From Kitasatospora sp. A2-31 (GTDB lineage: Bacteria; Actinomycetota; Actinomycetes; Streptomycetales; Streptomycetaceae), in the NCBI RefSeq assembly GCF_022288725.1, contig NZ_JAKNTA010000014.1:62001-126000 (forward strand): DNA of 64,000 nucleotides. Direction: 5' to 3'. The notes under the pieces were generated by a model. It saw only the letters and a list, made by a program, of their open reading frames with translations. It searched no databases and had not been told where the DNA came from. The position numbers were made by a program, and so were the translations under genes. Of this stretch, positions 1 to 9,277 are shown piece after piece. How positions within the stretch are numbered: the first letter of the stretch is position 1; every line of letters starts with the position of its first letter.

Positions 1-213
1 GGCCTGGCGGGCCGGGATCTGGCCGGCGCCGGCCTGCAGCACCTGGCCCATGATCACGTACTGGACCTGGTCGCCCGAGACGCCGGCCCGCTCCAGGGCA
101 CCCTTGATCGCGATGCCGCCGAGCTCGGCGCCGGAGAAGCCCTTGAGCGAGCCGAGCAGGCGCCCCATCGGGGTCCGCGCACCGGCAACGATCACAGAGG
201 TGGTGTTGGTCAT
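1..213 (-). CDS. Acetyl-CoA C-acetyltransferase (thiolase), N-terminal fragment
   Basis: Thiolases condense two acetyl-CoA to acetoacetyl-CoA or run the reverse cleavage. Only the first 71 codons lie in the window; the rest is beyond the left edge. The fragment shows the family N-terminus: VIVAGARTPMGR at residues 8-19, then GAELGGIAIKGALE and VIMGQVLQAGAGQ. The active-site Cys and the C-terminal His/Cys are outside. The ATG has a G-rich stretch about 8 bases upstream. It is divergent from the methylmalonyl-CoA epimerase gene, fitting short-chain acyl-CoA metabolism in this corner of the chromosome. Family assignment is firm; physiological direction is not shown. Confidence 0.9.
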   Translation of the reverse strand, partial: MTNTTSVIVAGARTPMGRLLGSLKGFSGAELGGIAIKGALERAGVSGDQVQYVIMGQVLQAGAGQIPARQA

Positions 214-469
214 GGGACGGGCCCCTTCGCACGTCGTGGCCAGGTGAGGATGCGCTCAATGTACTGACCTGTAACCCGCCCGTCACCGGACCGACGGTGT
301 GATCGAGCGCACTGGCACTGTCCAGTCAACACCGTGTCAACGCGATCCGGGTGAACCCTGCCCGGCGGCCCGCCGTGTGAGCAGGCTCGCACCTCCGTCA
401 CTGGCGCGCCCCGGACGCATGCGCTGCACTGTTTGGCGTCCCGTCACCCGCCCAGAACCGGAGGCCATC

Positions 470-913
470 GTGCTGACCCGCATCGACCACATCGGCATCG
501 CCTGCCGCGACCTCGACAAGACCGTCGAGTTCTACCGCGCCACCTACGGCTTCGAGGTCTTCCACAGCGAGGTCAACGAGGAGCAGGGGGTGCGCGAGGC
601 CATGCTCAAGATCAACGACACCGGCGACGGCGGCGCCTCCTACCTCCAGCTGCTGGAGCCCACCCGACCCGACTCCACCGTGGCCAAGTGGCTGGAGAAG
701 AACGGCGAGGGCGTCCACCACATCGCCTTCGGCACCGCCGACGTCGACGGAGACGCCGAGGCGATCCGGGGCAAGGGCGTCCGGGTCCTCTACGACGAGC
801 CGCGGATCGGTTCGATGGGCTCGCGGATCACGTTCCTGCACCCCAAGGACTGCGGCGGCGTGCTGACCGAGCTGGTCACCTCGGCCGAACCGGGCTCGCA
901 CGAGGCCCACTGA
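470..913 (+). CDS. mce: Methylmalonyl-CoA epimerase
   Basis: Interconverts (2R)- and (2S)-methylmalonyl-CoA, feeding the B12-dependent mutase and polyketide extender supply. The 147-residue product is a vicinal-oxygen-chelate protein: LTRIDHIGIA at the start with metal-ligand His7, LQLLEP near residue 62, GVHHIAFG near 85 and LTELV near 134, supplying the His/Gln/His/Glu metal set. I chose the GTG preceded by GGAGG (about 6 bases away) because it gives the standard family start; upstream in-frame codons encode unlikely sequence. A strong hairpin follows the stop. A cobalamin adenosyltransferase at about 20.5 kb belongs to the same B12-linked route. Length and motifs match the family. Confidence 0.93.
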   Translation: MLTRIDHIGIACRDLDKTVEFYRATYGFEVFHSEVNEEQGVREAMLKINDTGDGGASYLQLLEPTRPDSTVAKWLEKNGEGVHHIAFGTADVDGDAEAIRGKGVRVLYDEPRIGSMGSRITFLHPKDCGGVLTELVTSAEPGSHEAH

Positions 914-1397
914 GCCGCCCGGCGGGTGCCGTTCCCGGGCGGCACCCGCCGGTGACCCGTCAGTAATGTCGGCCAATGCCCGGAAAACTCCCACGCGGCC
1001 ATTCCCCGGCCGAACACTCCCACTACAATGCCCAGGTGCGCGAAGGCTCCGGGGGACGGGGACGTCGAGCACGGCCGATGACAGGCCCGTCCGCCCTCCG
1101 GTGGTCGGCCCGTCGCAGGGGAGTCCATTACGCGGGCACGGCTGAACAGTCGCAGTTCGGATCTGTCACCATTCTCCACAAGGCAAGAGTTCGCCCAGGA
1201 GTCCACTCGGACGGGGGAACGCGGCACGACCGCGCTCCGTCGCCCGCCGGGACTCCGACGACCGCGGCGGACGCCCCTGCGAGGGGTCGTCCACCGGCCG
1301 CGGATGCAAGGACCAGTCGGACCGGGGCCCCGGACATCACGGGTGCCCGGGAACGGCCGGGTCGAGGACGCGACCAGGAGATGGATGGGACCGCGGA
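914..1397. other. Intergenic region upstream of scy
   Basis: After the terminator, about 445 bases precede scy. Reading frames here encode no recognisable protein and have poor codon character. A TACAAT hexamer at 1024-1029 could be a -10 element, but no good -35 lies at the right distance. The region probably holds the scy promoter and a long untranslated leader; nothing more is supported. Confidence 0.4.
920..951 (+). terminator. Hairpin terminator after epimerase gene
   Basis: A perfect 12-base-pair stem (CGGCGGGTGCCG with its complement) and an 8-base loop lies 6 bases past the epimerase stop. There is no U-run, as is usual in these high-GC genomes. It is read as the epimerase terminator. 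Confidence 0.75.
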
Positions 1398-4300
1398 GTG
1401 CGGGGCTACGACCGCTACGAGGTTGACGATCACCTCTCCCAGTTCGAGGCCGAGATGGATCGGACTCGAAAGGAGCGGGACAAGGCCGTCGAGCATGCCG
1501 AGGACCTCGCCTACCAGGTGGAGGTGCTCCGGGCCAAGCTGCACGAGTCCCGCCGCATGCTCGCCCAGCCGCGTGCCTTCGACGCCGTCTCCGGCCAGGC
1601 CGAGCAGATGCTCCGCACCGCCGAGATGCAGGCCCAGCAGCTGCGCGCCGACGCCGAGCGCCAGCTGCGCGACTCCCAGGCCGCGACCCAGCGGATCATG
1701 GCGGAGGCCGCCGAGCGCACCGCCCGGCTGGAGGCCGAGCTGGCCGCCCGCCGCCGCCAGCTGGAGGAGGAGCTTGCCGAGCTGCGGCGCAGCGCCGAGC
1801 AGCACGTCAAGGAGAACGTCAGCTGGGCCGAGCAGACCCGGGCCGGACACGAGCAGGAGGCCCAGCGCCTGCTCCAGGAGGCCCGCGGCGAGGCCGACCG
1901 GCTGATGGCCGCGGCCCGTGCCGAAGCCGCCGCCCTGGCGGACCAGGCCCGCGCGCAGACCGCCGCCGACGTCGACGCCGCCCGCGGTGAGGCCCAGGCC
2001 GCCGCCGAGGCCGCCCTCCAGCGCGCCCAGAACGACGCCGAGCGGCTGCTGCGCGCCGCCTCCGAGCAGGCCCAGCAGGCCGGCGCCCAGGCCGCCGCCG
2101 ACGTCGACGCCGCCCGTGGCGAGGCGCAGCAGCAGCTGGCCGCCGCCCGCGGTGAGGCCCAGCAGCAGCTGGCCGCCGCCCACGCCGCCGCCGAGCAGCA
2201 GCTCGCCGCCGCGCAGGCCGAGATCGGCCGCCTCAAGGAGGCCGCCGCCGCCGAGCAGCAGCGCGCCCAGGAGGCCCTCGCCCACGCCCAGGCCGAGATA
2301 GAGCGGCTGCGTGCCGAGGCGATCGCCGAGGCCGAGCGGACCAGGCGGGAGGCCGCCGAGCTGCGCGCCCAGGCCGAGGCCGCCGCCGAGCAGCTGCAGG
2401 CCGACGCCGAGGCCGCCGCCGTGCGCAAGGTCGCGGACGGCGAGGCCGCCAGCGAGCAGCGCTCGCAGACCGCCCGGGCCGAGGTGGCCCGGATGGTCGC
2501 CCAGGCCACCAAGGAGGCCGAGGCCATCAGGGCCGAGGCCGCCACCAAGCAGGCCGAGGCCGACGCCGCCAAGGCCGCCGCCGCCGAGGAGAGCGAGCGG
2601 CTGCGCGCCACCGCCGAGTCGGTGGCCGCGGAGCTGCGCGCCGAGGCCGAGGCCGCGATCGCCGAGATGCGGGCCCTGGCCGAGCGCGACGTCGCCGAGC
2701 TGCGGGCGCAGGCCGAGGCCGCCGCCGAGCGGCTGCGCAGCGAGGCCGAGGAGGCCGGCCGCGCGGCCGGCGCCAAGGACGCCACCGTCCACCTGGCCAA
2801 GGCCGCCAAGACCGCCGAGGAGGTGCTCGGCCGGGCCGACCAGGACGCCGCGACCACCCGGGCCGAGGCCGCCGCGGAGGCCGAACGGATCCGGGCCGAG
2901 GCCGCCGCCGAGGCCGAGCGGCTGCGCGAGCAGGCGCGGGCCGCCGTCGAGCAGGCCCAGAACGCCGCCCTGGACGACGCCGCGGCCATCCGCGAGCGCA
3001 TCCAGGAGATGCAGGACGAGGCCGCCCGGCTGCGGGCCGAGGCGGAGGAGCTGCGCGCCCAGGCCGCCGCCGAGGCCGACCGGACCCGGGGCGAGGCCCG
3101 CCGCCAGGCCGTCGTCCAGATCGAGGAGTCGGCCAAGAGCGCCGAGGAGCTGCTCACCAAGGCCAAGACCGACGCGGACGAGCTGCGCGCCGGCGCGGCG
3201 GCCGAGATCGAGCGGCTGCGCGCACAGGCCCAGGAGCAGGCCGCCGAGACCCAGGGGCGCGCCGAGCAGACCCTGGAGCGGGCCCGCGCCGAGGCCGACA
3301 AGACCGTCGCCGCCGCCGAGCAGCAGGGCCAGGACGCCCTCGCCGCCGCCAAGGCCGCGGCCGCCGAGAACCGCGCCGCCGCCGAGCGGGAGACCGCGGA
3401 ACTGCGCCGTGAGGCCACGGAGTTCGACCAGCGGGTCCGGGCCGAGGCGGGCGCCGCGGCGGAGGCGCTGCGCACCGACGCCCAGGCCGAGGCCGCCGCC
3501 GTCCGGGACGCCGCGATCGCCGACGCCGAGCGGCTTCGCACCGAGGCCGACGCCGAGGCGGCCCGCCTCCGGGGCGAGGCCGAAGCGGCCGCCGAGGCCC
3601 TGCGCGAGGAGAGCCGGCGCGAGCGCGAGGAGGCCTCCGCCGGGCTGCTCCGCGAGCGCGAGGAGACCGCCGAGCAGCTGGCCGCCGCGCGGGCCGCCCG
3701 CGAGCAGGCCGAGCAGGCCGCCGCCGAGCTGACCGAGCGCACCGCGGCCGACACCGCGGCCCAGCGCGAGAGCGCCGAGGCGTACGCCGACCGGGTCCGC
3801 ACCGAGGCCGAGCGGACCGCCGCCGAGCTGTCCGAGCGGACCGCCGCCGAGACCTCCCGGCTGCGCGCCGAGGCCGAGGAGGCGCTGGAGAGCGCCCGGA
3901 CCACCGCCGAGCAGCGGCTGGCGGAGGCCGAGGAGACCGCCGGAACGCTGCGCGAGCGGGCCGAGGCCGACCTCGCGCTGGCCGCCGAACAGGCCGAGAC
4001 GGTCCGCGCCGAGGCCGGCCGGGAATTGTCCCAGGCCCGCGCCACCGCCGACTCCCTCCGCGCCGAAGCCGAGGCCGAGCTCGACCGGGCCCGCGCCGAG
4101 GGCGAGGAGCTGGTCGAGGCCGGCAAGGCCGAGGCCGCCCGCCTGGTCGCCGTCGCCGAGGACGAGGCCGCCGAGGTCCGTCAGTCGGTGGCCGGCATGC
4201 ACGAGGCCGCCTCGCAGCAGATCGCCGAGCTCCGGGCCACCGCCGAGGCGGAGGCCGCCGAGACCCGCCGCGAGGCCGAGCAGGCCGCCGCCGAACTGCG

Positions 4301-5915
4301 CGACACCGCCGAGCGGGAGAGCGCGGAGCTGCGCGAGCTGGCCGAGCGGGAGACCACCGAGCTGCGCGAGCGGACCGACCGCGCCGTGGCCGAGCTGCGC
4401 GACACCGCCGAGCGCGAGACCGTCGAGCTGCGGGCCGAGGCCGAGCGCGAGACGGCCGAGCTGCGGGCCCGGACCGCCGCCGAGACGACCGCCCTGCGCG
4501 AGCGGACCGAGCAGGAACTGGCCGCCGAGCGCGAGGCCGCCGAGGCCGAGCTGGCGCACCGGCGCGCCGAGGCGCAGGCCTACGACGAACGGCTGCGCGC
4601 CGACGCCGAGGCCGAGCTGCAGGCCGCCCAGGAGGCCGCCGAGCAGCACCGCGCCGACGCCGAGGAGCGGGCCGCCCGGACGGTCGCCGCCGGCGAGGAG
4701 CGGGCCGCCGCCGCGGTCGCCGAGGCCGAGGAGTTCGCCGCCACGCTGCGCAGCGAGGCCGAGGAGTACGCACTCGCCACCCGCACCCTCGCGGACGAGT
4801 ACGACGCGGCCACCCGCGCCCGTGCCGACGCCTACGACGCCGAAACCCGCGAGGCCGCCGAGCAGTTCGACAAGGCCACCCGCGAGCACGCCAAGTCCGT
4901 GCTGGAGAAGGCCTTCGCCGACGCCGAGGCGCTGGGCGAGGACGCCCAGACCACCGCGCTGGCGACCACCGCCGCCGCCGAGGAGCAGGCCGACGCGATG
5001 GTCGCGGCGGCCCGCAAGGAGGCCGACCGGCTGGTCGCCGCCGGCGAGGCGGCCGGGCAGGCCGAGGTCGAGAAGGGCCGGTCCGACGCCGACGCGCTGC
5101 TCTCCGAGGCCCGCCGGGACGCCACCGCGATCCGCGAGCGCGCCGAGGAACTGCGCGAGCGCACCGACGCCGAGGTGGAGGCCCTGCACGAGCGCGCCCG
5201 CAAGGAGAACGCGCAGGCCATGAAGTCGGCCGGCGAGCGGGTGGACGCGCTGGTGACGGCCGCCCAGGACCAGTTGACCGAGGCCGAGGAGCAGGCGGTG
5301 GCCACCGTCGCCGAGGCCGAGGAGCGGGCGGCGGCACTGGTCGCGGCCGCCGAGGAGCGCGCCAACGAGCTGACCTCGGAGGCGTCCGCCGAGGCCAGCA
5401 AGGTCCGGATCTCCGCGGTCCGCAAGGCGGAGAGCCTGCTGAAGGAGGCCGAGACCAAGCTCGCCGACTCGACCGACCGTGCCGAGGCCCTGATCGTCAA
5501 GGCCGAGGCCAAGCTGAAGTCGGCGCAGGACGAGGCCGAGGAGAAGCTGGAGTCCGCGGCGGCCGAGGCCGAGAAGCGGCTGCGCACCGCCGACGAGGCG
5601 GCGGACGAGCAGATCGAGCTGGCGAAGGCCGAGGCGGAGCGCGTGCTCGCCGAGGCACGGGCCGAGGCGAAGCGGGTCACCGACGAGGGCCGGCGCGAGC
5701 TGGACGAGCTGGTGCGCCGCCGGAAGGACATCAACACCGAGATCTCCAGGGTCCAGGACGTCCTGTCCGCCCTGGAGGCCTTCGAGGCACCGTCACCGGT
5801 CGCCCAGGCCAACGGGGGAAGCAGTGGCAAGAAGGACGGGGGTGCCAAGGCGGGTGCCGGAGTTGGCGCCCCCCGGTCGGGTGGCAATCGCTCCAAGAGC
5901 GCACCACCCGATTGA
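1398..5915 (+). CDS. scy: Scy, polarisome coiled-coil scaffold
   Basis: Scy is the streptomycete tip-organising protein that assembles with DivIVA and FilP at hyphal poles and helps set branching and tip number. The 1505-residue product begins MRGYDRYEVDDHLSQFEAEM followed by VEVLRAKLHESRR, the short DivIVA-like N-terminus of the family, then is almost entirely Ala/Glu/Arg-rich coiled coil with hendecad-like repeats such as AEAERLRAEA. It ends in a Gly/Ser/Lys-rich tail. Start is GTG; nearby upstream ATGs are out of frame. filP follows directly, as in other Streptomyces. From memory the S. coelicolor protein is about 1326 residues, so this copy seems longer. Its repetitiveness creates long false reading frames on the other strand. 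Confidence 0.95.
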   Translation: MRGYDRYEVDDHLSQFEAEMDRTRKERDKAVEHAEDLAYQVEVLRAKLHESRRMLAQPRAFDAVSGQAEQMLRTAEMQAQQLRADAERQLRDSQAATQRIMAEAAERTARLEAELAARRRQLEEELAELRRSAEQHVKENVSWAEQTRAGHEQEAQRLLQEARGEADRLMAAARAEAAALADQARAQTAADVDAARGEAQAAAEAALQRAQNDAERLLRAASEQAQQAGAQAAADVDAARGEAQQQLAAARGEAQQQLAAAHAAAEQQLAAAQAEIGRLKEAAAAEQQRAQEALAHAQAEIERLRAEAIAEAERTRREAAELRAQAEAAAEQLQADAEAAAVRKVADGEAASEQRSQTARAEVARMVAQATKEAEAIRAEAATKQAEADAAKAAAAEESERLRATAESVAAELRAEAEAAIAEMRALAERDVAELRAQAEAAAERLRSEAEEAGRAAGAKDATVHLAKAAKTAEEVLGRADQDAATTRAEAAAEAERIRAEAAAEAERLREQARAAVEQAQNAALDDAAAIRERIQEMQDEAARLRAEAEELRAQAAAEADRTRGEARRQAVVQIEESAKSAEELLTKAKTDADELRAGAAAEIERLRAQAQEQAAETQGRAEQTLERARAEADKTVAAAEQQGQDALAAAKAAAAENRAAAERETAELRREATEFDQRVRAEAGAAAEALRTDAQAEAAAVRDAAIADAERLRTEADAEAARLRGEAEAAAEALREESRREREEASAGLLREREETAEQLAAARAAREQAEQAAAELTERTAADTAAQRESAEAYADRVRTEAERTAAELSERTAAETSRLRAEAEEALESARTTAEQRLAEAEETAGTLRERAEADLALAAEQAETVRAEAGRELSQARATADSLRAEAEAELDRARAEGEELVEAGKAEAARLVAVAEDEAAEVRQSVAGMHEAASQQIAELRATAEAEAAETRREAEQAAAELRDTAERESAELRELAERETTELRERTDRAVAELRDTAERETVELRAEAERETAELRARTAAETTALRERTEQELAAEREAAEAELAHRRAEAQAYDERLRADAEAELQAAQEAAEQHRADAEERAARTVAAGEERAAAAVAEAEEFAATLRSEAEEYALATRTLADEYDAATRARADAYDAETREAAEQFDKATREHAKSVLEKAFADAEALGEDAQTTALATTAAAEEQADAMVAAARKEADRLVAAGEAAGQAEVEKGRSDADALLSEARRDATAIRERAEELRERTDAEVEALHERARKENAQAMKSAGERVDALVTAAQDQLTEAEEQAVATVAEAEERAAALVAAAEERANELTSEASAEASKVRISAVRKAESLLKEAETKLADSTDRAEALIVKAEAKLKSAQDEAEEKLESAAAEAEKRLRTADEAADEQIELAKAEAERVLAEARAEAKRVTDEGRRELDELVRRRKDINTEISRVQDVLSALEAFEAPSPVAQANGGSSGKKDGGAKAGAGVGAPRSGGNRSKSAPPD

Positions 5916-5932
5916 GCGGACATTGTCCGCGG

Positions 5933-5947
5933 GACAACGGCATTTCG
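5933..5947. promoter_or_regulatory. Short palindrome between scy and filP
   Basis: TTGTCC-GCG-GGACAA is a perfect 6-base inverted repeat, 18 bases after the scy stop and about 75 bases before filP. It could be an operator or a weak hairpin; no clear promoter pair could be tied to it. Confidence 0.3.
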
Positions 5948-6022
5948 CCGTCGACACTCCGGTACCGTGTCAGGATTCCCTCAACCACCTCAGCGGTTTG
6001 ACGACAGGAAGCCCAGAACCCC

Positions 6023-6952
6023 ATGAGCGACAGTCACTCCCCTCACGGCTTCGACCTGGTGCGCCGTGGGTACGAGCGTGCCCAGGTCGACGAGCGGATC
6101 ACCAAGCTGGTGGCCGACCGTGACAGTGCCCTGACCCGGATCAGCGCGCTGGAGAAGCGCATCGAGGAGCTCCACCTGGAGACCCAGACCGCCCAGGCGG
6201 CGGTCGCCGAGCAGGAGCCCTCGTACGCCGGTCTCGGCGCCCGGGTCGAGAAGATCCTGCGCCTCGCCGAGGAGGAGGCCAAGGACCTGCGCGACGAGGC
6301 GCACCGCGCCGCCGAGCAGCACCGCGAGCTCGCCGAGGCCGCCGCGCAGCAGGTCCGCACCGAGGCCGAGAACTACGCCAAGGACCGCAAGGCCAAGGCG
6401 GAGGACGAGGGCCTGCGGATCGTCGACAAGGCCAAGAGCGACGCCGCCCAGCTGCGCGCCGAGGCCAACAAGGACGCGCAGAACAAGCGCGAGGAGGCGG
6501 ACGCCCTCTTCGAGGAGACCCGCACCAAGGCCGCCCAGGCCGCGCTGGAGTTCGAGACCAACCTGGCCAAGCGCCGCGAGCAGTCCGAGCGCGACCTGGC
6601 CGCCCGTCAGGCCAAGGCCGAGAAGCGCCTGGCCGAGATCGAGCACCGCGCCGAGCAGCTGCGCCTGGAGGCGGAGAAGCTGCGCACCGACGCCGAGCGC
6701 CGCGCCCGCCAGACCGTCGAGACGGCCCAGCGCCAGTCCGAGGACATCGTGGCCGACGCCAACGCCAAGGCCGACCGGATCCGCAGCGAATCCGAGCGCG
6801 AGCTGGCGGCGCTCACCAACCGCCGCGACAGCATCAACGCCCAGCTGACCAACGTCCGCGAGATGCTGGCGACGCTGACCGGCGCGGCCGTGGCCGCCGC
6901 CTCGCTGCCGAACGACGACACCATGGGCGTGCCCGCCCAGCAGTCGCGCTGA
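6023..6952 (+). CDS. filP: FilP, intermediate-filament-like protein
   Basis: FilP forms a filament network at hyphal tips and gives mechanical stability, working with Scy and DivIVA. The 309-residue protein starts with GFDLVRRGYERAQVDERI (about residues 9-26), a DivIVA-type N-terminal motif, then an Ala/Glu/Lys/Arg-rich coiled coil to about residue 290 and a short Pro/Gln tail. Length matches the known family (about 310). It follows scy after 107 bases and may be co-transcribed or have its own promoter. A strong hairpin lies just past the stop, between it and the convergent gene. Confidence 0.95.
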   Translation: MSDSHSPHGFDLVRRGYERAQVDERITKLVADRDSALTRISALEKRIEELHLETQTAQAAVAEQEPSYAGLGARVEKILRLAEEEAKDLRDEAHRAAEQHRELAEAAAQQVRTEAENYAKDRKAKAEDEGLRIVDKAKSDAAQLRAEANKDAQNKREEADALFEETRTKAAQAALEFETNLAKRREQSERDLAARQAKAEKRLAEIEHRAEQLRLEAEKLRTDAERRARQTVETAQRQSEDIVADANAKADRIRSESERELAALTNRRDSINAQLTNVREMLATLTGAAVAAASLPNDDTMGVPAQQSR

Positions 6953-6963
6953 CGCTCCGGCCG

Positions 6964-7000
6964 AACGGGCCCCCACCCCTCCCCGGGGCGGGGGCCCGTT
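6964..7000. terminator. Bidirectional terminator, filP / hypothetical gene
   Basis: AACGGGCCCCC and its perfect complement form an 11-base-pair stem with a 15-base loop between two convergent genes. It can serve transcripts from both sides. Confidence 0.8.
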
Positions 7001-7025
7001 CCGCTGTCCGCCGGTCTGCCGCGGC

Positions 7026-7346
7026 TCAGCGCGGGTAGGCGCCGTCCGGCCGCTGGTGGCCGCAGCTGAGCTGGTTGCCGTCGTCGTCCGAGACGGTGCC
7101 GAACCACGAGGTGCACCAGACCGACACCGAGTCCGGCCAGTACTGCACCTCGAAGGGGTGTCCCGAGCCGTAGTCCCCGTACGAGGTGACGATGAACGTC
7201 TCCCCCGGGCGCAGCCAGTAGTCCTCGCCGAGCGGCTCCAGGGTCAGTTCGACCAGGCCTTCCCCGCGGTTGGTGACGGGCATCCGACCGGTGACCTCCA
7301 GCGCCGAGAAGTCCCAGGCACCCGGCTCCCCGCTGTGCTCGTTCAT
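7026..7346 (-). CDS. Hypothetical 106-residue protein coupled to hydrolase
   Basis: No function is recognised. The product starts MNEHSGEPGAWDFSALEVTG, has a central beta-rich part around WLRPGETFIVTSYG, and ends with a Trp/Cys-bearing segment (VWCTSWFGTV, then GNQLSCGHQRP). The pattern looks like a small all-beta domain, with no membrane segment or signal peptide. Its ATG overlaps the TGA of the upstream hydrolase by four bases (ATGA), so the two are translationally coupled. The function may be accessory to the hydrolase or unrelated. Confidence 0.7.
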   Translation of the reverse strand: MNEHSGEPGAWDFSALEVTGRMPVTNRGEGLVELTLEPLGEDYWLRPGETFIVTSYGDYGSGHPFEVQYWPDSVSVWCTSWFGTVSDDDGNQLSCGHQRPDGAYPR

Positions 7347-8170
7347 CCCGCCGCCCCGCTCCCCGCTGCTCCCGCTCGCCCCGCCACCCGCTCCAGCAGC
7401 CGGCACGCCGCGGCGTTGAACTCCTCGGGCGCCTCCAGCGCACTCAGGTGGCCCGCTCCGGGGACGACGGTCAACTCGGCGTCGGGCAGGGCCCGGACCA
7501 TCAGATCGGCCTCGGAGAGCGGCACCAGGCCGTCCCGCTCCCCCGCCACCACCGCGGCCGGCACCCGGAGTCCGGCCAGCACGTCCAGGGCCTCCGGCCG
7601 GGCCGCCATCGCCCGCTGCGCCCAGGCGACCGCGGCCGGCGCCGCCCGTGCGACCATCCCCTGCACCCGCTCGACCAGGTGGCCGGAGTCCGGGCCGAGC
7701 TGGTTCGCCGCCACCTTCTCGTCGAGCAGCAACTGGACGCTGTCGCGGGCCAGGACCGCGGCGGCGATCCGCTCCCGGTTGGCGCGGACCGCCTCGGCGT
7801 CGGCGGTGGCCCTGGTGTTGGCCAGCAGCAGGCCGGCCAGCCGGTCCGGGTGGCGGCGGGCGAAGGCCATCGCGACGTACCCGCCCATCGAGAGGCCGCC
7901 GACCACGGCACGCTCGATCCCGGCCGCGTCCAGCAGCAGGGCGACGTCGTCGGCGACCGCGTCCAGCGAGGGCTCGCCGGTGCCCAGCTCGGTGCCGCCG
8001 AACCCGCGCTGGTCGGGGGCGAGCACCCGGGCCCGGTGGCCGGTCGGTCCGGGCAGTGCGTCCAGTTGGGCGGACCACATCGATGCGTCGAGCGGGAAGG
8101 CGTGCAGCAGCACGAGGGGTGTTCCGGAACCGCTCTCGCGGACGGACACTGCGGAGGGGAGCTGGGTCAT
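7343..8170 (-). CDS. Alpha/beta-fold hydrolase
   Basis: A 275-residue alpha/beta hydrolase of the haloperoxidase/esterase type; the substrate is unknown. Visible features are LVLLHAFPLDASMW (oxyanion region), DQRGFGGTE, the nucleophile elbow GLSMGGYVA with Ser in G-x-S-x-G, the late acid in VVAGERDGLVP and the catalytic His in VPGAGHLSALE. I chose the ATG giving MTQLPSAVSV, with GGTGG a few bases upstream; a GTG 36 bases earlier would add an unlikely Gly/Pro leader. The downstream small gene overlaps its stop. It is divergent from the ABC transporter genes. Confidence 0.87.
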   Translation of the reverse strand: MTQLPSAVSVRESGSGTPLVLLHAFPLDASMWSAQLDALPGPTGHRARVLAPDQRGFGGTELGTGEPSLDAVADDVALLLDAAGIERAVVGGLSMGGYVAMAFARRHPDRLAGLLLANTRATADAEAVRANRERIAAAVLARDSVQLLLDEKVAANQLGPDSGHLVERVQGMVARAAPAAVAWAQRAMAARPEALDVLAGLRVPAAVVAGERDGLVPLSEADLMVRALPDAELTVVPGAGHLSALEAPEEFNAAACRLLERVAGRAGAAGSGAAG

Positions 8171-8262
8171 GGGGCCACCGTATTCCGGTGCGCCCGGCGG
8201 GCCCACTCAGCGGGCCGCCCCGTCCGGTTTGTCATAGCCTGACGGAGAGTAAGGGAGCGCGA

Positions 8263-9276
8263 ATGATCGAGTTGCACGACCTGACGAAACGCTACGGGAA
8301 GACCCTCGCCGTGGACCGGCTGAGCTTCCGGGTCCCGCAGGGGGTGGTCACCGGCTTCCTCGGGCCCAACGGCGCGGGCAAGTCCACCACCATGCGGATG
8401 ATCCTCGACCTGGACCGGCCCACGGCCGGGCGGGTCACCATCGACGGCAGGAGATACGGGCAGCTCAGCGAGCCCCTGAAGTACATCGGAGCACTGCTGG
8501 AGGCCAAGGCGGTCCACCCCGGGCGCACCGCCCGCGACCACCTGCTCTGGCTGGCCCAGAGCAATCGCATCCCGAACGCCCGGGTCGACGAGGTGCTCTC
8601 CCTGGTCGGCCTCACCTCGGTCGCGCGCAAGCGCGCCCGCGGCTTCTCGCTCGGCATGGGCCAGCGCCTGGGCATCGCCTCGGCGCTGCTCGGCGACCCC
8701 GAGATCGTCATGTTCGACGAGCCGGTCAACGGGCTCGACCCGGAGGGCATCCTCTGGATCCGCAACCTGATGAAGCGGCTGGCCGGCGAGGGCCGGACCG
8801 TCTTCGTCTCCTCGCACCTGATGAGCGAGATGGCCGTCACCGCCGACCACCTGGTCGTCATCGGCAAGGGGCGGCTGCTCGCCGACATGCCGATGGCCGA
8901 GTTCATCCGGCGCAACTCCCGCTCCGCGGTCCGGCTGCGCACCCCGCAGCCCGAGCGGCTGCTGGACGTGCTGGCCGGTGCCGGGGTCCGGCACGAGCCG
9001 GGCCCGGACGGCTCGTACGAGGTGGTCGACGGGGACCTCGCCGAGCTCGGCGAACTGGCCGCCACCCACGGTGTGGTGCTGCACGAGCTCAGCCCTCAAC
9101 AGGCCTCCCTGGAAGAGGCGTTCATGCAGATGACGGCCGACTCGGTGGAGTACCACGCCGGGGCCGGCGAGGGACGCGACGCGGCCGGCGCGGCCGGCGC
9201 GGCCGGCGCGTGGGGCGCCGGCTGGCAGGGCGGTACGGCGCGGCAGCCCGCCGCCCGTGGCACGGAGGAGAACTGA
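8263..9276 (+). CDS. ABC transporter ATP-binding protein
   Basis: ATPase of a two-gene ABC exporter (drug/lantibiotic-immunity type). The 337-residue protein carries Walker A GPNGAGKST (about residues 37-45), the signature in FSLGMGQRLGIA, Walker B IVMFDEP and the switch His in VSSHLM. The Ala/Gly-rich tail includes a run of three 9-base GCGGCCGGC units at about 9181-9207 and is dispensable-looking. GGGAG lies 6-8 bases before the ATG. The permease gene starts one base after its TGA, so the two form one operon and presumably one complex at the membrane. The substrate is not evident. Confidence 0.92.
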   Translation: MIELHDLTKRYGKTLAVDRLSFRVPQGVVTGFLGPNGAGKSTTMRMILDLDRPTAGRVTIDGRRYGQLSEPLKYIGALLEAKAVHPGRTARDHLLWLAQSNRIPNARVDEVLSLVGLTSVARKRARGFSLGMGQRLGIASALLGDPEIVMFDEPVNGLDPEGILWIRNLMKRLAGEGRTVFVSSHLMSEMAVTADHLVVIGKGRLLADMPMAEFIRRNSRSAVRLRTPQPERLLDVLAGAGVRHEPGPDGSYEVVDGDLAELGELAATHGVVLHELSPQQASLEEAFMQMTADSVEYHAGAGEGRDAAGAAGAAGAWGAGWQGGTARQPAARGTEEN

Positions 9277-9277
9277 G

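Noticed and set aside
2080..2230. Repeated GCCGCCGCC / CAGCAGCTGG blocks in scy, considered as a repeat array
   Set aside because: They are in-frame coding repeats of a coiled coil, without spacers, so not a CRISPR or non-coding array.
1128..5189. 1353-codon Gly/Leu-rich frame on the minus strand
   Set aside because: It is the antisense image of the repetitive scy coding sequence; Gly/Leu/Val-rich composition mirrors Ala/Glu/Arg codons, and there is no domain or ribosome-binding site.
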